Shown piece by piece: positions 20,400 to 31,739 of a DNA stretch of 64,000 nucleotides. Origin of the DNA: Haematobia irritans (lineage: Eukaryota > Arthropoda > Insecta > Diptera > Muscidae); assembly GCF_050003625.1 (NCBI RefSeq), contig NC_134401.1, positions 70,474,537 to 70,538,536 of the forward strand, read 5' to 3'. The notes under the pieces were generated by a model. That model was not told the origin of the DNA. It saw nothing but the letters and a program-made list of their open reading frames with translations, and ran no database searches. Made by a program: the position numbers and the translations under genes. Position 1 is the first letter of the stretch. Each line of letters opens with the position of its first letter.

Positions 20400-21170
20400 C
20401 ACTGCATGCCGTTCTGGTCCATCCACTTCATCCAAATGGCCAAACTTCCAATCAGCTGTTGGAAGATCTGGATTGCATTGTTTCAGTCTATTTAAAATAG
20501 ATTCTGGGTCAGGAGGGTTTGCAGATATCGACGTATGTGCCCTTTGTCTAGCAGGTGTGTCTTTCTTCTCGACTAACTGTAGAGCAGCTTCTTCCCAAAC
20601 TTCACCAATTAGTATCAAAGCAGCTCTAACACATTCTATAGACCTCTGGTCCTCAAATGCGACTAGCTTAAATCGTTCTTGATACCAACCAGGATCTGGA
20701 CCGGGAAACTTTTCCAGCACCTGTGAGTAGACGCCAGACAAAGCATTCTCAATTTCCCCCCATTTTTGGTTTGGAACCAATGATCCTTTATTAATGATAG
20801 CCATCACAAGGCTGTCTGAGGCAAACGATCTTTGATTCCTTTTGGAGAATGACAGCTCATCCGGTGATCGTTCCGTTTTTTCAGCATCAAGAATTCCTTG
20901 AGCCCATTTTAAGGAATCGCTTTGTTTAGCCGACAACGTGCTTGGGTCGACTGATCCTAATTTCTTTGGGATAAACAAAGCATTTCTGCGTTCCTTGAAT
21001 CTCTGTCGCGAGGGATTACTTCCTTTTGAAGTCGTTACCTTAGAAAAGGTTCGACTTGTCAAAGTATCGCCACCTGTCGACCCGTCTACAGGTCGACTAA
21101 TTGGGCCTAACTCTTGGTCATTGTCCCTGAAGTTAACAACCCAGTGGATGACTATGAATTTCGCCACCAT
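20394..21170 (-). CDS. Non-LTR retrotransposon ORF1-like protein (DUF4780-like), 3' truncated
   Basis: A 258-codon frame opens at ATG 21170 and runs to where the 58-bp minisatellite replaces its end. The N-terminal ~90 residues are Ser/Thr/Lys-rich. The C-terminal half has an amphipathic ARVL-like pattern, with GWYQERFKLVAFEDQRSIE and NPDLPTADWKFGHLDE, which I associate with DUF4780-type ORF1 proteins of fly jockey/I-like elements. Such proteins bind element RNA. Residues after HAVS come from the repeat. It lies next to LINE copy D but in the opposite orientation, so it is not that copy's ORF1 in place. Family assignment is from memory of the pattern, not a search. Confidence 0.6.
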   Translation of the reverse strand: MVAKFIVIHWVVNFRDNDQELGPISRPVDGSTGGDTLTSRTFSKVTTSKGSNPSRQRFKERRNALFIPKKLGSVDPSTLSAKQSDSLKWAQGILDAEKTERSPDELSFSKRNQRSFASDSLVMAIINKGSLVPNQKWGEIENALSGVYSQVLEKFPGPDPGWYQERFKLVAFEDQRSIECVRAALILIGEVWEEAALQLVEKKDTPARQRAHTSISANPPDPESILNRLKQCNPDLPTADWKFGHLDEVDGPERHAVS

Positions 21171-21177
21171 GCCTTAA

Positions 21178-21588
21178 TATCCCACCACACTTGAAATTCG
21201 TAGTAGGTACTTATTACGATGAGTTAGTCCGCTATTAAAAAAACACGCCCCTTCCGTTCAACAGTTGAATGACGAATCCATATCTGATTAGATATGATAG
21301 TATATGTAGGCAGATCTGGACAGATTCGAAAAATTGTAATATCTGATCAGATCTAATTCTAAAGGAATTAGATCTGCCCAGATCTCAAATTTGGCCCACA
21401 CCTAATTATATCTAATTTGTAGGGATGCCATATTTTGAAGAGGCAAAAAGAGCACATTCAGCTTATAAAAAAGACTACACAAGGTAAAAAAGAGCACATT
21501 TTCAAACAAAAGAAAAACATTTAATTTATTGAAATAGAATTCATTTAAACATAACAAAACGTTCATAACATAAACATAAAATAAAGGA
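21178..21588. other. Spacer with AGATCT palindromes
   Basis: Several AGATCTG-type palindromes occur. The clearest is CAGATCTAATTC (21348-21359) inverted at 21365-21376. Similar AGATCT-rich sequence flanks LINE copy C at about 15935-15965. No ORF. Confidence 0.5.
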
Positions 21589-23684
21589 GACATACATATA
21601 GTTCTTATTCAAGAACCATACCTATATAAGAACAAGATCTGTGAATTAAGCACTCCGGGTTTCAAACTTTTGCATAATACCGGTAAAGATATAAATCTAG
21701 CATGTATAATTGCTAAATGTGAACTAAACTTCTTTCTGCTTCCTTCATTGAGCAATGCAGACACTGTCGTAGCCAGTCTAGAGATATCCAAATGCAAATA
21801 CTGAGTATCTTCGGTCTACATGGGACATGATAGGGAGATGCCTCCATGTGCCGTTAAGACCTTAGTTGAGGAGTCACTGAAAACAAAGACAAAACTCATT
21901 ATGGGATGCGATGCAAATGCACATCATAGTATATGGGGAAGTGGTGACATTAATGCAAGAGGAGATTCACTCCTAGAGTTTATTTTGCGTACTAATTTGG
22001 TAGTCTGCAATAAGGGAGTTGCCCCAACCTTTGTCACTAAAAACAGGCAAGAGGTTTTGGACGTCACCTTGGCCTCGCAAGAACTGGATGAAATGATATC
22101 TGAGTGGCAAGTTTTGAGGGAACATAGTTTCTCAGATCATCGCTACATCAGTTTCAGATTGGCTGTTCGTACTTCAAAGACCGCCAAATATTAGGAAAGC
22201 TGATTGGAATATGTATAGCGAATCGCAGTGGAGCGGATTACTAAGGCCTTCAACATCTACCTGAAATCTGCATGCATTAGAGGGAAGCCAAGGGGGAAAA
22301 ATCGACCACCATGGTGGTCTACGGAGTTAAGTAATATGAGGAAATCCTGCAGGAAGCTCTTTAACAAAGCAAAGTCCACCACAGCTCCTGATGATTGGGA
22401 CGCTAACAAGAAGAATCTGAAAGGATACAAGCGAGAACTGAGAAAGGCTCAGCATAACTCTTGGAATGTTTACTGCAGCAGTATTGAGAATACGCCCGAG
22501 GCTTCCAGACTACGGAAGGTACTAGCATCCACCAACTCCGCTCCAGGTTTCATTAAAACTTCGGAGGGCAATTGGATAACGTCCTGTGAGGAAACGCTGG
22601 AGGTACTATTGGACACACATTTTCCTGGAAATCAGACTGTTGGACCAAGTTCTGGCTGTGCTACAGTGGCTCAGCGGTAATTTCCTATCGAGGAACTTGT
22701 ATTGGAATCTAGAATAAAATGGGCGTTAAATAGCTTTGGGTCATTCAAATCCCCGGACCTGATGGAATTACTCAGGCGGAGTTACAAGCAGTGACGGACA
22801 GAATTATCCCTTGGTTAACGGTTATATATAAAGGACGTATAAACTTAGCATATATTCCAGAAAAGTGGAGGGAAACAAAGTTCGTTTTCATACCTAAAGC
22901 AGGAAAAGCCTCTCACTCTAGGGCGAAGGATTTCCGACCAATCAGCTTTCCTCATTCCTACTTAAGACTCTGGAGAGGATGATAGACATTTATCTTAGAA
23001 CTAGCATCGATTCAAGTTTGCTCTCGAAACGACAGCATGCATACTCGAAGGGCAGGTCTACTGAGACCGCTTTGCATGAACTCGTCAGCTTTATCGAAAG
23101 CTCACTATCTGTCAATGAATACACAATCGTGGTGTTTTTGGACATCGAGGGGGCATTCAATAACGTCCATCCGACCTCGATATTAAATGGACTGGCAACT
23201 CCGAATGTTGAGCCAGGTATACTTAGGCTGCTAGACGAACTGCTAATGAGGAGACGTATTTCAGCCACACTAGGACAAGCAAACATGCAAATTTATGTGA
23301 ACAGAGGCACTCCCCAAGGAGGAGTTCTATCACCTCTTCTTTGGAATTTTGCTATAAACAACCTTCTGGTTTCCCTAGAAAAAGAAAGGATAAAAGTGGT
23401 GGCATACGCAGACGATGTGGCCTAGCAGTCAGGGGAAAATTCCCATTCACAATCAGAGAGCCCTCCGGATGACTGAGAAATGGGCGGAAGAGAATGGTCC
23501 TGTAGTAAATCCAGCCAAGACAGAATTAGTCATGTACTCCAAAGATCGCAAAACTCCCACGGTTAAGCCCATATCCTTAGAGGGTATTGAAATTCCCTTT
23601 GGCGATTGTACAAAATACCTTGGCGTTATTCTGGACAGGAAGCTGAACTTTAGGCTTAATATTGAACAAAGGTCGTTAGACCTA

Positions 23685-24618
23685 AAGGGTGATTTGTTAA
23701 GAGCTTGATAACTTAAAAAAAAAAAAAAAACCCATAAAATTTGCAAAATCTCATCGGTTCTTTATTTGAAACGTTAGATTGGTCCATGACATTTACTTTT
23801 TGAAGATAATTTCATTTAAATGTTGACCGCGGCTGCGTCTTAGGTGGTCCATTCGGAAAGTCCAATTTTGGGCAACTTTTTCGAGCATTTCGGCCGGAAT
23901 AGCCCGAATTTCTTCGGAAATGTTGTCTTCCAAAGCTGGAATAGTTGCTGGCTTATTTCTGTAGACTTTAGACTTGACGTAGCCCCACAAAAAATAGTCT
24001 AAAGGCGTCAAATCGCATGATCTTGGTGGCCAACTTACCGGTCCATTTCTTGAGATGAATTGTTCTCCGAAGTTTTCCCTCAAAATGGCCATAGAATCGC
24101 GAGCTGTGTGGCATGTAGCGCCATCTTGTTGAAACCACATGTCAACCAAGTTCAGTTCTTCCATTTTTGGCAACAAAAAGTTTGTTAGCATCGAACGATA
24201 GCGATCGCCATTCACCGTAACGTTGCGTCCAACAGCATCTTTGAAAAAATACGGTCCAATGATTCCACCAGCGTACAAACCACACCAAACAGTGCATTCT
24301 TCGGGATGCATGGGCAGTTCTTGAACGGCTTCTGGTTGCTCTTCACTCCAAATGCGGCAATTTTGCTTATTTACGTAGCCATTCAACCAGAAATGAGCCT
24401 CATCGCTGAACAAAATTTGTCGATAAAAAAGCGGATTTTCTGCCAACTTTTCTAGGGCCCATTCACTGAAAATTCGACGTTGTGGCAGATCGTTCGTCTA
24501 TTCATGATGAAATGTCAAAGCATACTGAGCATCTTTCTCTTTGACACCATGTCTGAAATCCCACGTGATCTGTCAAATACTAATGCATGAAAATCCTAAC
24601 CTCAAAAGAATCACCCTT
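23685..24618 (-). mobile_element. Tc1/mariner-superfamily transposon, copy 2, nested in LINE copy D
   Basis: 934 bp, ends AAGGGTGATT and AATCACCCTT, TA on both sides (23683-23684, 24619-24620). The target was the TA in the LINE segment AGACCTATAATGC, which is intact in copy A, so TA duplication is directly demonstrated. Near-identical to 13109-14038. Confidence 0.94.
23793..24497 (-). CDS. Transposase catalytic domain, N-terminally truncated (copy 2)
   Basis: The ORF is the counterpart of 13230-13934, with the same open frame and the same missing N-terminal half. FSDEAHF, QQDGATCH and SCDLTPLDYF are all present. It ends HLNEIIFKK where copy 1 ends HLNEIIIKK. The shared deletion indicates that a deleted form was itself amplified, presumably with transposase supplied in trans by a full-length relative elsewhere. 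Confidence 0.85.
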   Translation of the reverse strand, partial: TNDLPQRRIFSEWALEKLAENPLFYRQILFSDEAHFWLNGYVNKQNCRIWSEEQPEAVQELPMHPEECTVWCGLYAGGIIGPYFFKDAVGRNVTVNGDRYRSMLTNFLLPKMEELNLVDMWFQQDGATCHTARDSMAILRENFGEQFISRNGPVSWPPRSCDLTPLDYFLWGYVKSKVYRNKPATIPALEDNISEEIRAIPAEMLEKVAQNWTFRMDHLRRSRGQHLNEIIFKK

Positions 24619-25004
24619 TATAATGCTATATGGTGTCGTAGTCTGGTGGCCGGCACTTCAGCAAAAATGTACGGTCACAGTTCAGTCCTCAAAATAATAC
24701 CAGATGTGCCTAACGTAGTGGATTACACTCTGGCGAAACCACTTTTCGACAAAAAGTTTGAAACTCTAATTCCCAACAGTGAGGCGTGGTGTAAACAGAC
24801 CCCGGGGAATAAACGGTATATAGATATCTACACTGATGGCTCCAAATTGGATGGGCAAGTGGGTTTCGGAGTATATTCTAAAGATCTGGAACTTCGAATA
24901 GCGAAAAGATTACCTAACCACTGTAGTGTTTTTCAGGCTGAAATATTAGCAATAAAAGAGGTGGCGAATTGGCTGAGAAGTAATGTGCCAAAAAATGTTG
25001 GCAT

Positions 25005-25248
25005 TAACCCTTTCGCTACCGATGTCCACATAGAAGGACATTCGAAAAAGCCACCAAATTCTATTTTCCCACTTAGTTTCGATTTATTTCTCGATGTTAT
25101 TTTAAAGTAGAGGCTTTAATCTAATTAAGCTATAAATATTTTCCATATTGGTGAGCACTAAAATACATTTTTATAAACTTCTTTAACAATAATCGAAAAA
25201 TATGAAAATTTGAGACAATTTTTCTACTGTATGTCTCTAGTAAATAGG
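25005..25248. mobile_element. Possible piggyBac-like end (TTAA-CCCTTTCGCTACC), truncated
   Basis: LINE copy D is cut exactly at TTAA (25005-25008, present in intact copy A as GGCATTAATATAT), followed by CCCTTTCGCTACCGATG. A TTAA target and a CCC-start are piggyBac features. The other end is missing: LINE copy E begins at 25249. About 240 bp of non-coding AT-rich DNA remains. Confidence 0.45.
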
Positions 25249-27201
25249 CTGACAGAATTATGCCCTGGTTGTCGGCGATATATATAGGATGTATCAACTT
25301 AGATATATTCCACGAAAGTGGAGGGAATCAAAGTCGTTTTCATACCTAAAGCGGGAAAAGCCTCTCACTCGAATGCGAAGGATTTCCGACCAATCAGCTT
25401 ATCATCATTCCTACTTAAGACTCTGGAGAGGATGGTAGATATTTATCTTAGAACTAGCGTCGATTCAAGTTTGCTCTCGAAACGACAACATGCATACTCG
25501 AAGGGCAGGTCTACTGAGACCGCATTACATGAACTAGTCAGCTTTATTGAAAGCTCACTATCTGTCAAAGAATACACAATCGTGGCATTTCTAGACATCG
25601 AAGGGGCGTTCAATAACGTCCATCCGAGCTCGATATTAAATGGACTGACAACTCTGAATGTTGATCCAGGTATACTTAGGCTGTTAGACGAACTTCTAAG
25701 GAAGAGACGCATTTCAGCCACACTAGGACAAGCAAACATACAAAGGTATGTGAACAGAGGCACTCCTCAAGGAGGAGTTCTATCACCTCTTCTTTGGAAT
25801 GTTGCTATACACGGCAGTGGTTAAACCTATAATGCTATATGGTGTTGTAGTCTGGTGGCCGGCACTTCACCAGCCGACAAGTTTAGACAAAGTTCAGCGT
25901 ATGTCGTGCTTGTGTATCTCAGGTGCATTCAGCAAGACAGGAACAAACTCCCTTAATGTCATACTGCATCTATTGCCTTTAGACATTTTGGCCAAACAGT
26001 CAGCTGCAACAACGGCTGTGCGGTTGCGCGAGCTATCGCTGTGGTCGGAAAAAGGTTACGGTCACAGTTCTGTCCTCAAAACAATGTCAGATGTGCCTAA
26101 CGTAGTGGATTACACTTTGGCGAGTCCACTTTTCGACAAAAAGTTTGAGACTCTAATCCCTAACAGTGAGGCGTGGTGCACACAGACCCCGGGGAATAAA
26201 GAATATATAGATTTCTACACTGATGGCTCCAAATTGGATGGACAAGTGGGTTTCGGAGTATATTCTAATGATTTGGAACTTCAAATAGCGAAAAGATTAC
26301 CTAATCACTGTAGTGTTTTTCAGGCTGAAATATTAGCAATAAGAGAGGTGGCGAATTAGCTGAGAAGTAATGTTCCAAAAAATGTGGGCATTAATATATA
26401 CTCAGACAGTCAACCTGCAATAAAATCCTTGGACTCTGTGTTCCTCAACTCGAAAACGGCCATCGATTGCCGCAAATCTCTCAATGAGATGGCTGAGCAG
26501 TACAATATTCACCTAATATGGGTGCCTGGCCATAGGAACATACCGGGGAACTGCGAAGCCGATGAGTTGGCAAGGCTAGGGGCTACCTTACATATTCCAG
26601 GGGAACTAGAATTTGTTGGTATGCCCCTAGCTACCTGCAAGCTCATGCTGCGTGAGAAGGCTGTTATGATGGCAAATGTTCGATGGGAGAATTGCAAGGG
26701 TTGTAACGACACCAAGCAAATATGGCCCCATTTCAACTTAAACCGCACACTAGATATGCTAATGTTCTCGAGACGTCAGATATCACTCCTGATATCTGCT
26801 ATAACGGGTCGCTGCCTGATAGGAGATTTTGCAAAAACTATTGGCGCGAAGTATAATGACTATTGTATGAGCTGTCATGATGCGGAGGAAAAGGAATCTA
26901 TTAAACACCTCTTGTGTGAGTGTCCTGCATTTTGTGTAAGGCGTAAGCAAATTTTAGGGGCATATAGCTTTAGATTACTGGCGGACCTGGAAAACGTTAA
27001 CTTAAGCAGTCTGTTAATGTTTTTGGAACAATCGGGTTGGTTCAACAAAAGAAAATAATAGAGAAGGTTCAGTGGTTAAACCTAGAAGTGCCCATATGTA
27101 ATTGGTACTTTTAGTTAAAGGTGGTATCACAATGGACTGAATAGTCTAAGTGAGCTTGAAACTTAAGCGGGCTGCCACTTTAACCTAACCTAACCTAACC
27201 T
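25249..27201 (+). pseudogene. LINE L copy E (internal deletion, one nonsense change, intact 3' end)
   Basis: The copy starts in RT (equivalent to copy A near 1396). It reads open from 25318 to 25805, where about 405 bp are missing between two GCTATA words (copy A 1968-1973 and 2372-2377), which removes YADD. A different frame continues 25799-26359 (thumb, start of RNase H), ended by a Trp codon changed to TAG at 26357-26359. The remaining RNase H and C-terminal knuckle are open at 26384-27058. The 3' UTR and (AACCT)n tail (27180-27201) are intact. The sequence is very close to copy A, so insertion is recent. Confidence 0.92.
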
Positions 27202-27207
27202 CATAAC

Positions 27208-27222
27208 TGGCGCCCGAGCGAA
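27208..27222 (+). other. G1 primer-binding site
   Basis: TGGCGCCCGAGCG follows AACT and resembles the 3' end complement of tRNA-Lys (TGGCGCCC...). Plus-strand position is right after where a 5' LTR should end. Confidence 0.6.
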
Positions 27223-27554
27223 TTCTAAAAGACACTATCGCGAGAAATTTTTAAAGGATAATAGCCCGAGCAAATTAAAAAGTCGATATCTTTTACATTA
27301 ATGTAAGTCTTATAACGTTATTAAAATTGTAATGAAAAATACGAATATTGAACACTATTAAAAAAATTGTAATTACCAAATTCTCATGTCAAACACAAAT
27401 ATAAAATCTAAATTGAACCTATATTTTAAATGAAAAAATCTAACTCATCTAAGAAATTCAAGAGTGAACAATTGTAACTGCAAATAAAAATATCGAGTCG
27501 TTTTTAACATTAAAAACCAATGAAATTAAAGATAAGATAACCTAATGTATTAAA

Positions 27555-27860
27555 CATTACTTTCGCTTTAAAAACAAGAAAATTAATAAGCATATAGTGC
27601 TGTAGAAAGTTTATTTTTTGGCGAAATTGAAAGAAAAAAGAAACGTATTTAATATTATTTTCGCTTTAAAAACAATAAAATTAACAAATTAGTAGGCACA
27701 TAGTACTAAAGAAAGATATTTTCTGGTGAATTGAAAGAAAAAAAGGAAACGTATTAAACTTTATTTTCACTGAAAAAAAGGAAAAGGAATTAACAAGCAC
27801 ATAACATAGTACTGTAAAAAGATTATTTTCTGGTGAAATTGAAAAGAAAAAAAGTTCAAA
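27555..27860 (+). repeat. Three imperfect ~105-bp leader repeats in G1
   Basis: The TTTCGCTTTAAAAACAA...CATAGT...GATTATTTTCTGG...GAAAGAAAA pattern occurs three times, the third with small insertions. Confidence 0.75.
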
Positions 27861-27959
27861 ATTTCAAACCCCAATAATGTATTACGGCCACCTGTTCTTA
27901 ATGTACCCCCAACTAATAATGACCCACACCCTAATCCTAGTAACTTGTCTAATGTTGAA

Positions 27960-29065
27960 CGAAATTTTAATTTGACGGAATTTCGGAAGTTATTTTAGAA
28001 GTAGTAAATAGTCAGGTACATAGAATGTTGCAGGCGTCGTTAGGTTCGAACACGATACACGCAAATGCTGTGGATTGAACTATCGACGAACAACATCGAG
28101 GTAACTTAGGCGAATTGGACAAGATCTCAGACGTTGTCAAATGCCTTAGGGATTTTTCGGGAAAAGCAGGAGAATTTAATTCCTGGAAAAAAGTGTAGAG
28201 AGAATATTAAAGATCTACGAAAATTGTAAGGGAACGCCTAAATATTACGGAATACTTAATACCATAAGGAACAAGATAGTAGGGAACGCGGACATAGCAT
28301 TAGAGTCGTATAATACGCCTCTAGACTGGACAGCAATTTCAAAATGTTTGACCCTACACTACGCGGACAAGAGGGACGTATCGACACTCGAATACCAGAT
28401 GACAGGACTAATAAAAGAAAACTCGACAGTGCAGGAGTTTTACCAAGCCGTGTACTCGCATCTGTCACTTATCCTAAATAAGTTAGGCGGTTTAGATGTT
28501 GGATGCGAAGCCCGACTTGCCCCAAGCTCTGCATTTATGCCTTAAATTGGAAAATCAGAAAATTCGTACGAATCACGCTCAAAACGGCCAACCCACAAGG
28601 AATAACTTTCATTACCCAAAACCTCCTATGCCCCAAAGAAACCACGCTTATAGAAACAGGAAACCATTTTATCCAAAACTAGCTTACACTGCACGCCCAC
28701 AAAATCCGTTTACCGTAAGAGCAAACAACGGACAACCACCACCGCGTCCATCTGCACCAAAGCCACAAGAGCCAATGGATGTTGATAGGAGTATCCGTTC
28801 CCAACAAGTTAACTATGCTAATAGGCCAACGCAACATCAGTTCTTAGGAAAAAGACCAATGAATCCATCCTCTCAGCGGAATGTTCAACCTCTTAAGGTC
28901 CAACGCAACTTTCACATCGGAACTGACGATAGCTCCTACTATGGTAACATAGATGATGAAAAGGAGGATTACTATCAGACGGCACAGGAATACTATGAAA
29001 TGATTCAGGAAGAAAAAGTCGACAATCTAGATGAGGAATTGGATGATATTCATTTTTTAGAATGA
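27960..29065 (+). pseudogene. G1 gag
   Basis: Reading in one frame from about 28200 to 28545 gives typical 17.6/297-type gag: [52 protein letters not shown] and [17 protein letters not shown] text. A -1/+2 shift near 28496 moves to the frame that ends at the TGA 29063-29065. That part is Pro/Gln/Asn-rich, then acidic. Stops upstream of 28200 break the N-terminal part. The last codons contain the heptamer TTTTTTA (29053-29059), positioned as a -1 frameshift site one codon before the stop. Confidence 0.82.
29053..29059 (+). promoter_or_regulatory. -1 ribosomal frameshift heptamer, gag/pol of G1
   Basis: T-TTT-TTA lies in the gag frame (codons at 29054 and 29057) followed by GAA then TGA. A -1 slip enters the protease frame whose first codons are at 29060-29062 on. 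This is the classical U UUU UUA type. Confidence 0.7.
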
Positions 29066-29256
29066 CGAGCTCTTCGCTCCCACATTTCGAATGTCGAACG
29101 AAGAGCGGTGAAATCCTCAAAATCCTTATTGATACCGGCTCAAGCAAAAATTATATCCAACCAAATCTTGTAAAAAAAAGTAATCCCCAACAAGCTTCCT
29201 TTCTATGCAAAATCTGTGGCAGGAAACGTTCAAATAGATTCACATACGTACATTAA
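29062..29256 (+). pseudogene. G1 protease fragment
   Basis: Retropepsin motif ILIDTGSSKNYI appears about 23 residues into the frame, with the catalytic Asp-Thr-Gly. The frame ends at 29256 and later protease sequence continues in other frames. Near 29325-29345 a short AGGTTGGGTTAGGTTA insertion-like segment of TTAGG character occurs. Confidence 0.75.
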
Positions 29257-29485
29257 TCTTTTTGGAAAAAGTGATAATCTTAAATTTTTCTTAATGCCCA
29301 CTCTTAAATCATTTCATGAAATTTTAGGTAGGTTGGGTTAGGTTAAGCATTAGACGCAGTCATTTATACAAAAACTGCATGGTCATTCGTGACAAAAAAC
29401 AATTAAAATCAAGCAGCTGCTCAGCCAAAGCGTAAATTCGATTAAGCTGCAAAACGAGCAAATAAATAGTACACAGAAGGAAATT

Positions 29486-31083
29486 ATGCAAAACTTAGTC
29501 TCCAAATTTCCCTCACTTTTCTCAGAGCCAGATAAAAAACTGACCTTCACCACGAAAGTAATAGGAGAAATTCGTACATCAACCGACTTCCCAGTTTATA
29601 CAAAATTCTATCCGTATCCAACTTCATTAAAGCAAGAAGTCGAGAGTCAAGTCGAAAAATTGTTAAATGACGGAATCATACGACCGTCGAGGTCGCCATA
29701 CAATTCTGCAGTATGGATCGTTAATAAGAAACCTGACTCAGGAAAACAAACAATTTCGAATGGTGATAGATTATAGAAAATTGAACACTGTAACGATTTC
29801 AGACAGGTATCCCATTCCGGAAATATCAGACGTATTGGCAAAATTAGGAAACAGCAAATATTTTTCAGTATTAGATCTCAAAAGCAGATTTCACCAAATC
29901 CCGCTTAAAAGCTCCGATATAGAAAAGACTGCATTTTCTATAAACAACGGCAATTACGAGTTCACTCGTTTACCGTTCGGTTTAAAAAACGCGCCGTCGA
30001 TATTTCAACGCGTGCTTGACGATATCTTTCGTGATTTCATAGATAGGACATGCTATGTGTACATCGACGACATAGTCATTTATAGCAAATCTGAAGAAGA
30101 CCATATTAGAGATATCGAAAATGTATTTAAGACCTTAGAAGATGCGAAAATGAAAATCCAACTGGATAAATGTCATTTCTTCAAGGAAGAGGTAGAGTTC
30201 CTGGGATTTGTAGTATCGCAGGCAGGTATTAAGACCAACCCAAAAAAATCGAGGCTATAACAAATTTCCCACAGCCCCGAACTCTGAAGGAGCTTCGATC
30301 CTTCTTAGGCTTATCCAGCTATTATCGCCGCTTCATAAGAGACTATGCTAAATTAGCGAAACCTCTCACGTCGCTTCTCAGAGGAGAAGAAGGACATGTA
30401 TCAAAAAACATTCTTCGAAAGTCATGGTGGACTTGAACGAAGAGGCCTTTAACAAAATAAAGAACTCCTTGTTATCAGAAGATTTATTGCTTTCCTACCC
30501 GAACTATGAGGAATGTTTTGAGCTAACTACTGATGCGTCAGAGTTCGCTCTAGGTGCAGTCCTCTCGCAAAAGGACAAACCAATCACTTTCATTTCAAGA
30601 ACGCTAAGTAAGGCTGAAGAACATTACGCAGCGAATGAGAAAGAAATACTTGCCATTATTTGGGTACTTAACTCACTTCGAAATTTTCTATATAACGCAG
30701 CGAAAGTCAAAATTTTTACCGACCATCAGCCTGTAACCTATGATCTAAGCAACAAAAACAACAACAACAAGATGAAACGATGGAAGGCTATACTAGAAGA
30801 ATATGATTATGAATTATTCTATAAGCCAGGGAAAAGTAATGTGGTAGCTGACGCTCTTTCAAGATTACCAGCACAATCAGCAATCAAATCAATGTCTAAA
30901 ATGACACGCAGCGACGACAGTTATTCACACAATCTTATTTATAGCGTAGAATTTCCTATAAATGTTTTCAAAAATCAAATAATTTTCGACCCGACGTTGC
31001 CATCCCAATATAAATTTGAAATAGTTTTCCAGACCGTACAAAGACACCTAATTTCAGAAATAGAATATACCCAAATCAACTAG
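29486..31083 (+). pseudogene. G1 reverse transcriptase and RNase H
   Basis: Three open stretches (29486-29776, 29667-30260, 30424-31083) together cover a gypsy RT. Motifs: SPYNSAVWIVNKK, FRMVIDYRKLN, YFSVLDLKSRFHQI, RLPFGLKNAPSIFQR, catalytic YIDD (CYVYIDDIVIYSK), then LTTDASEFALGAVLSQ, NEKEILAIIWVL, FTDHQPVTY and NVVADALSR of RNase H. Frameshifts near 29748 and 30245 (a shortened A run) and at about 30400 break it. YxDD and the RNase H acidic residues remain, so decay is moderate. Confidence 0.88.
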
Positions 31084-31119
31084 TTTCAACCTTAAAGAAA
31101 TAACTTAACCCTTCAGTAA

Positions 31120-31640
31120 TAAATGGTATTAAGGCTCCTGAAGCACTGATTGGAAAAATCCATGGAATTTATCCGGACCACTTCTCACAATACCGAATAA
31201 GGTTCACGAACCACCAAGTGGAAGATATAAAAAACGAGCAACACCAAGAAGAGATAATCATTAGCACACATAGAAGAGCTCACAGAAATGGAAAGCAAAA
31301 TAGTGCACAAATTCTTGAAAATGTTTATTTTCCCCATATGAAACGCAAGATAATTGGCATAGTGAAGCAATGCACAGTTTGTAAGGAAAATACGTACGAT
31401 AGGCACCCGACAAAACCCGTACTTAAAGAAACTCCAATTCCAACATACCCCGGTGAAATCCTCCATATTGATATTTATAGAACAGAAAATCATCTTGTCC
31501 TTACTGCATTGGATACATTTTCGAAATACGCCCAATGCAAGCTCATTAAATCAAGGGATATTGAAGACGTCAGAGAGCCTATAAGAAAACTACTTTTCTT
31601 TTAAAATAATCCATATAGAGGAAAGACCGATACTGGAATC
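31120..31640 (+). pseudogene. G1 integrase, truncated
   Basis: The zinc-binding HHCC module (HRRAHRNG ... CTVCKENTY) and the first catalytic Asp (LHIDIY) with LDTFSKYAQCKLI are present. The second Asp and Glu regions are missing: after 31604 the text switches within ~100 bp to env. A deletion removed the C-terminal half of integrase. Confidence 0.82.
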
Positions 31641-31739
31641 TTACAGACAACATACGGACAGAAATTTAAACCACCATCCCCAACTCCAATCCCTTTTACC
31701 CACTCCTAAACCATGAATTATCCCAGATCCGTGATACTT

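Larger units (their letters stand above)
21589..25008 (+). pseudogene. LINE L copy D, ORF2 remnant split by a mariner-type element
   Basis: The copy begins near codon 30 of ORF2 and is collinear with copy A to 23684, then resumes at 24619 after the transposon and stops at 25008 within RNase H (SNVPKNVGIN). Endonuclease is readable at 21820-22194 after a stop at 21802, then a deletion of about 65 bp, then linker (22228-22680), RT (22791-23425 with frameshifts near 22960 and 23415; YADD present just before the second break), thumb (23415-23680) and RNase H (24668-25008). A further deletion of about 110 bp lies just before the transposon. At 25005-25008 the sequence switches at TTAA to unrelated DNA. 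It is inactive. Confidence 0.9.
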
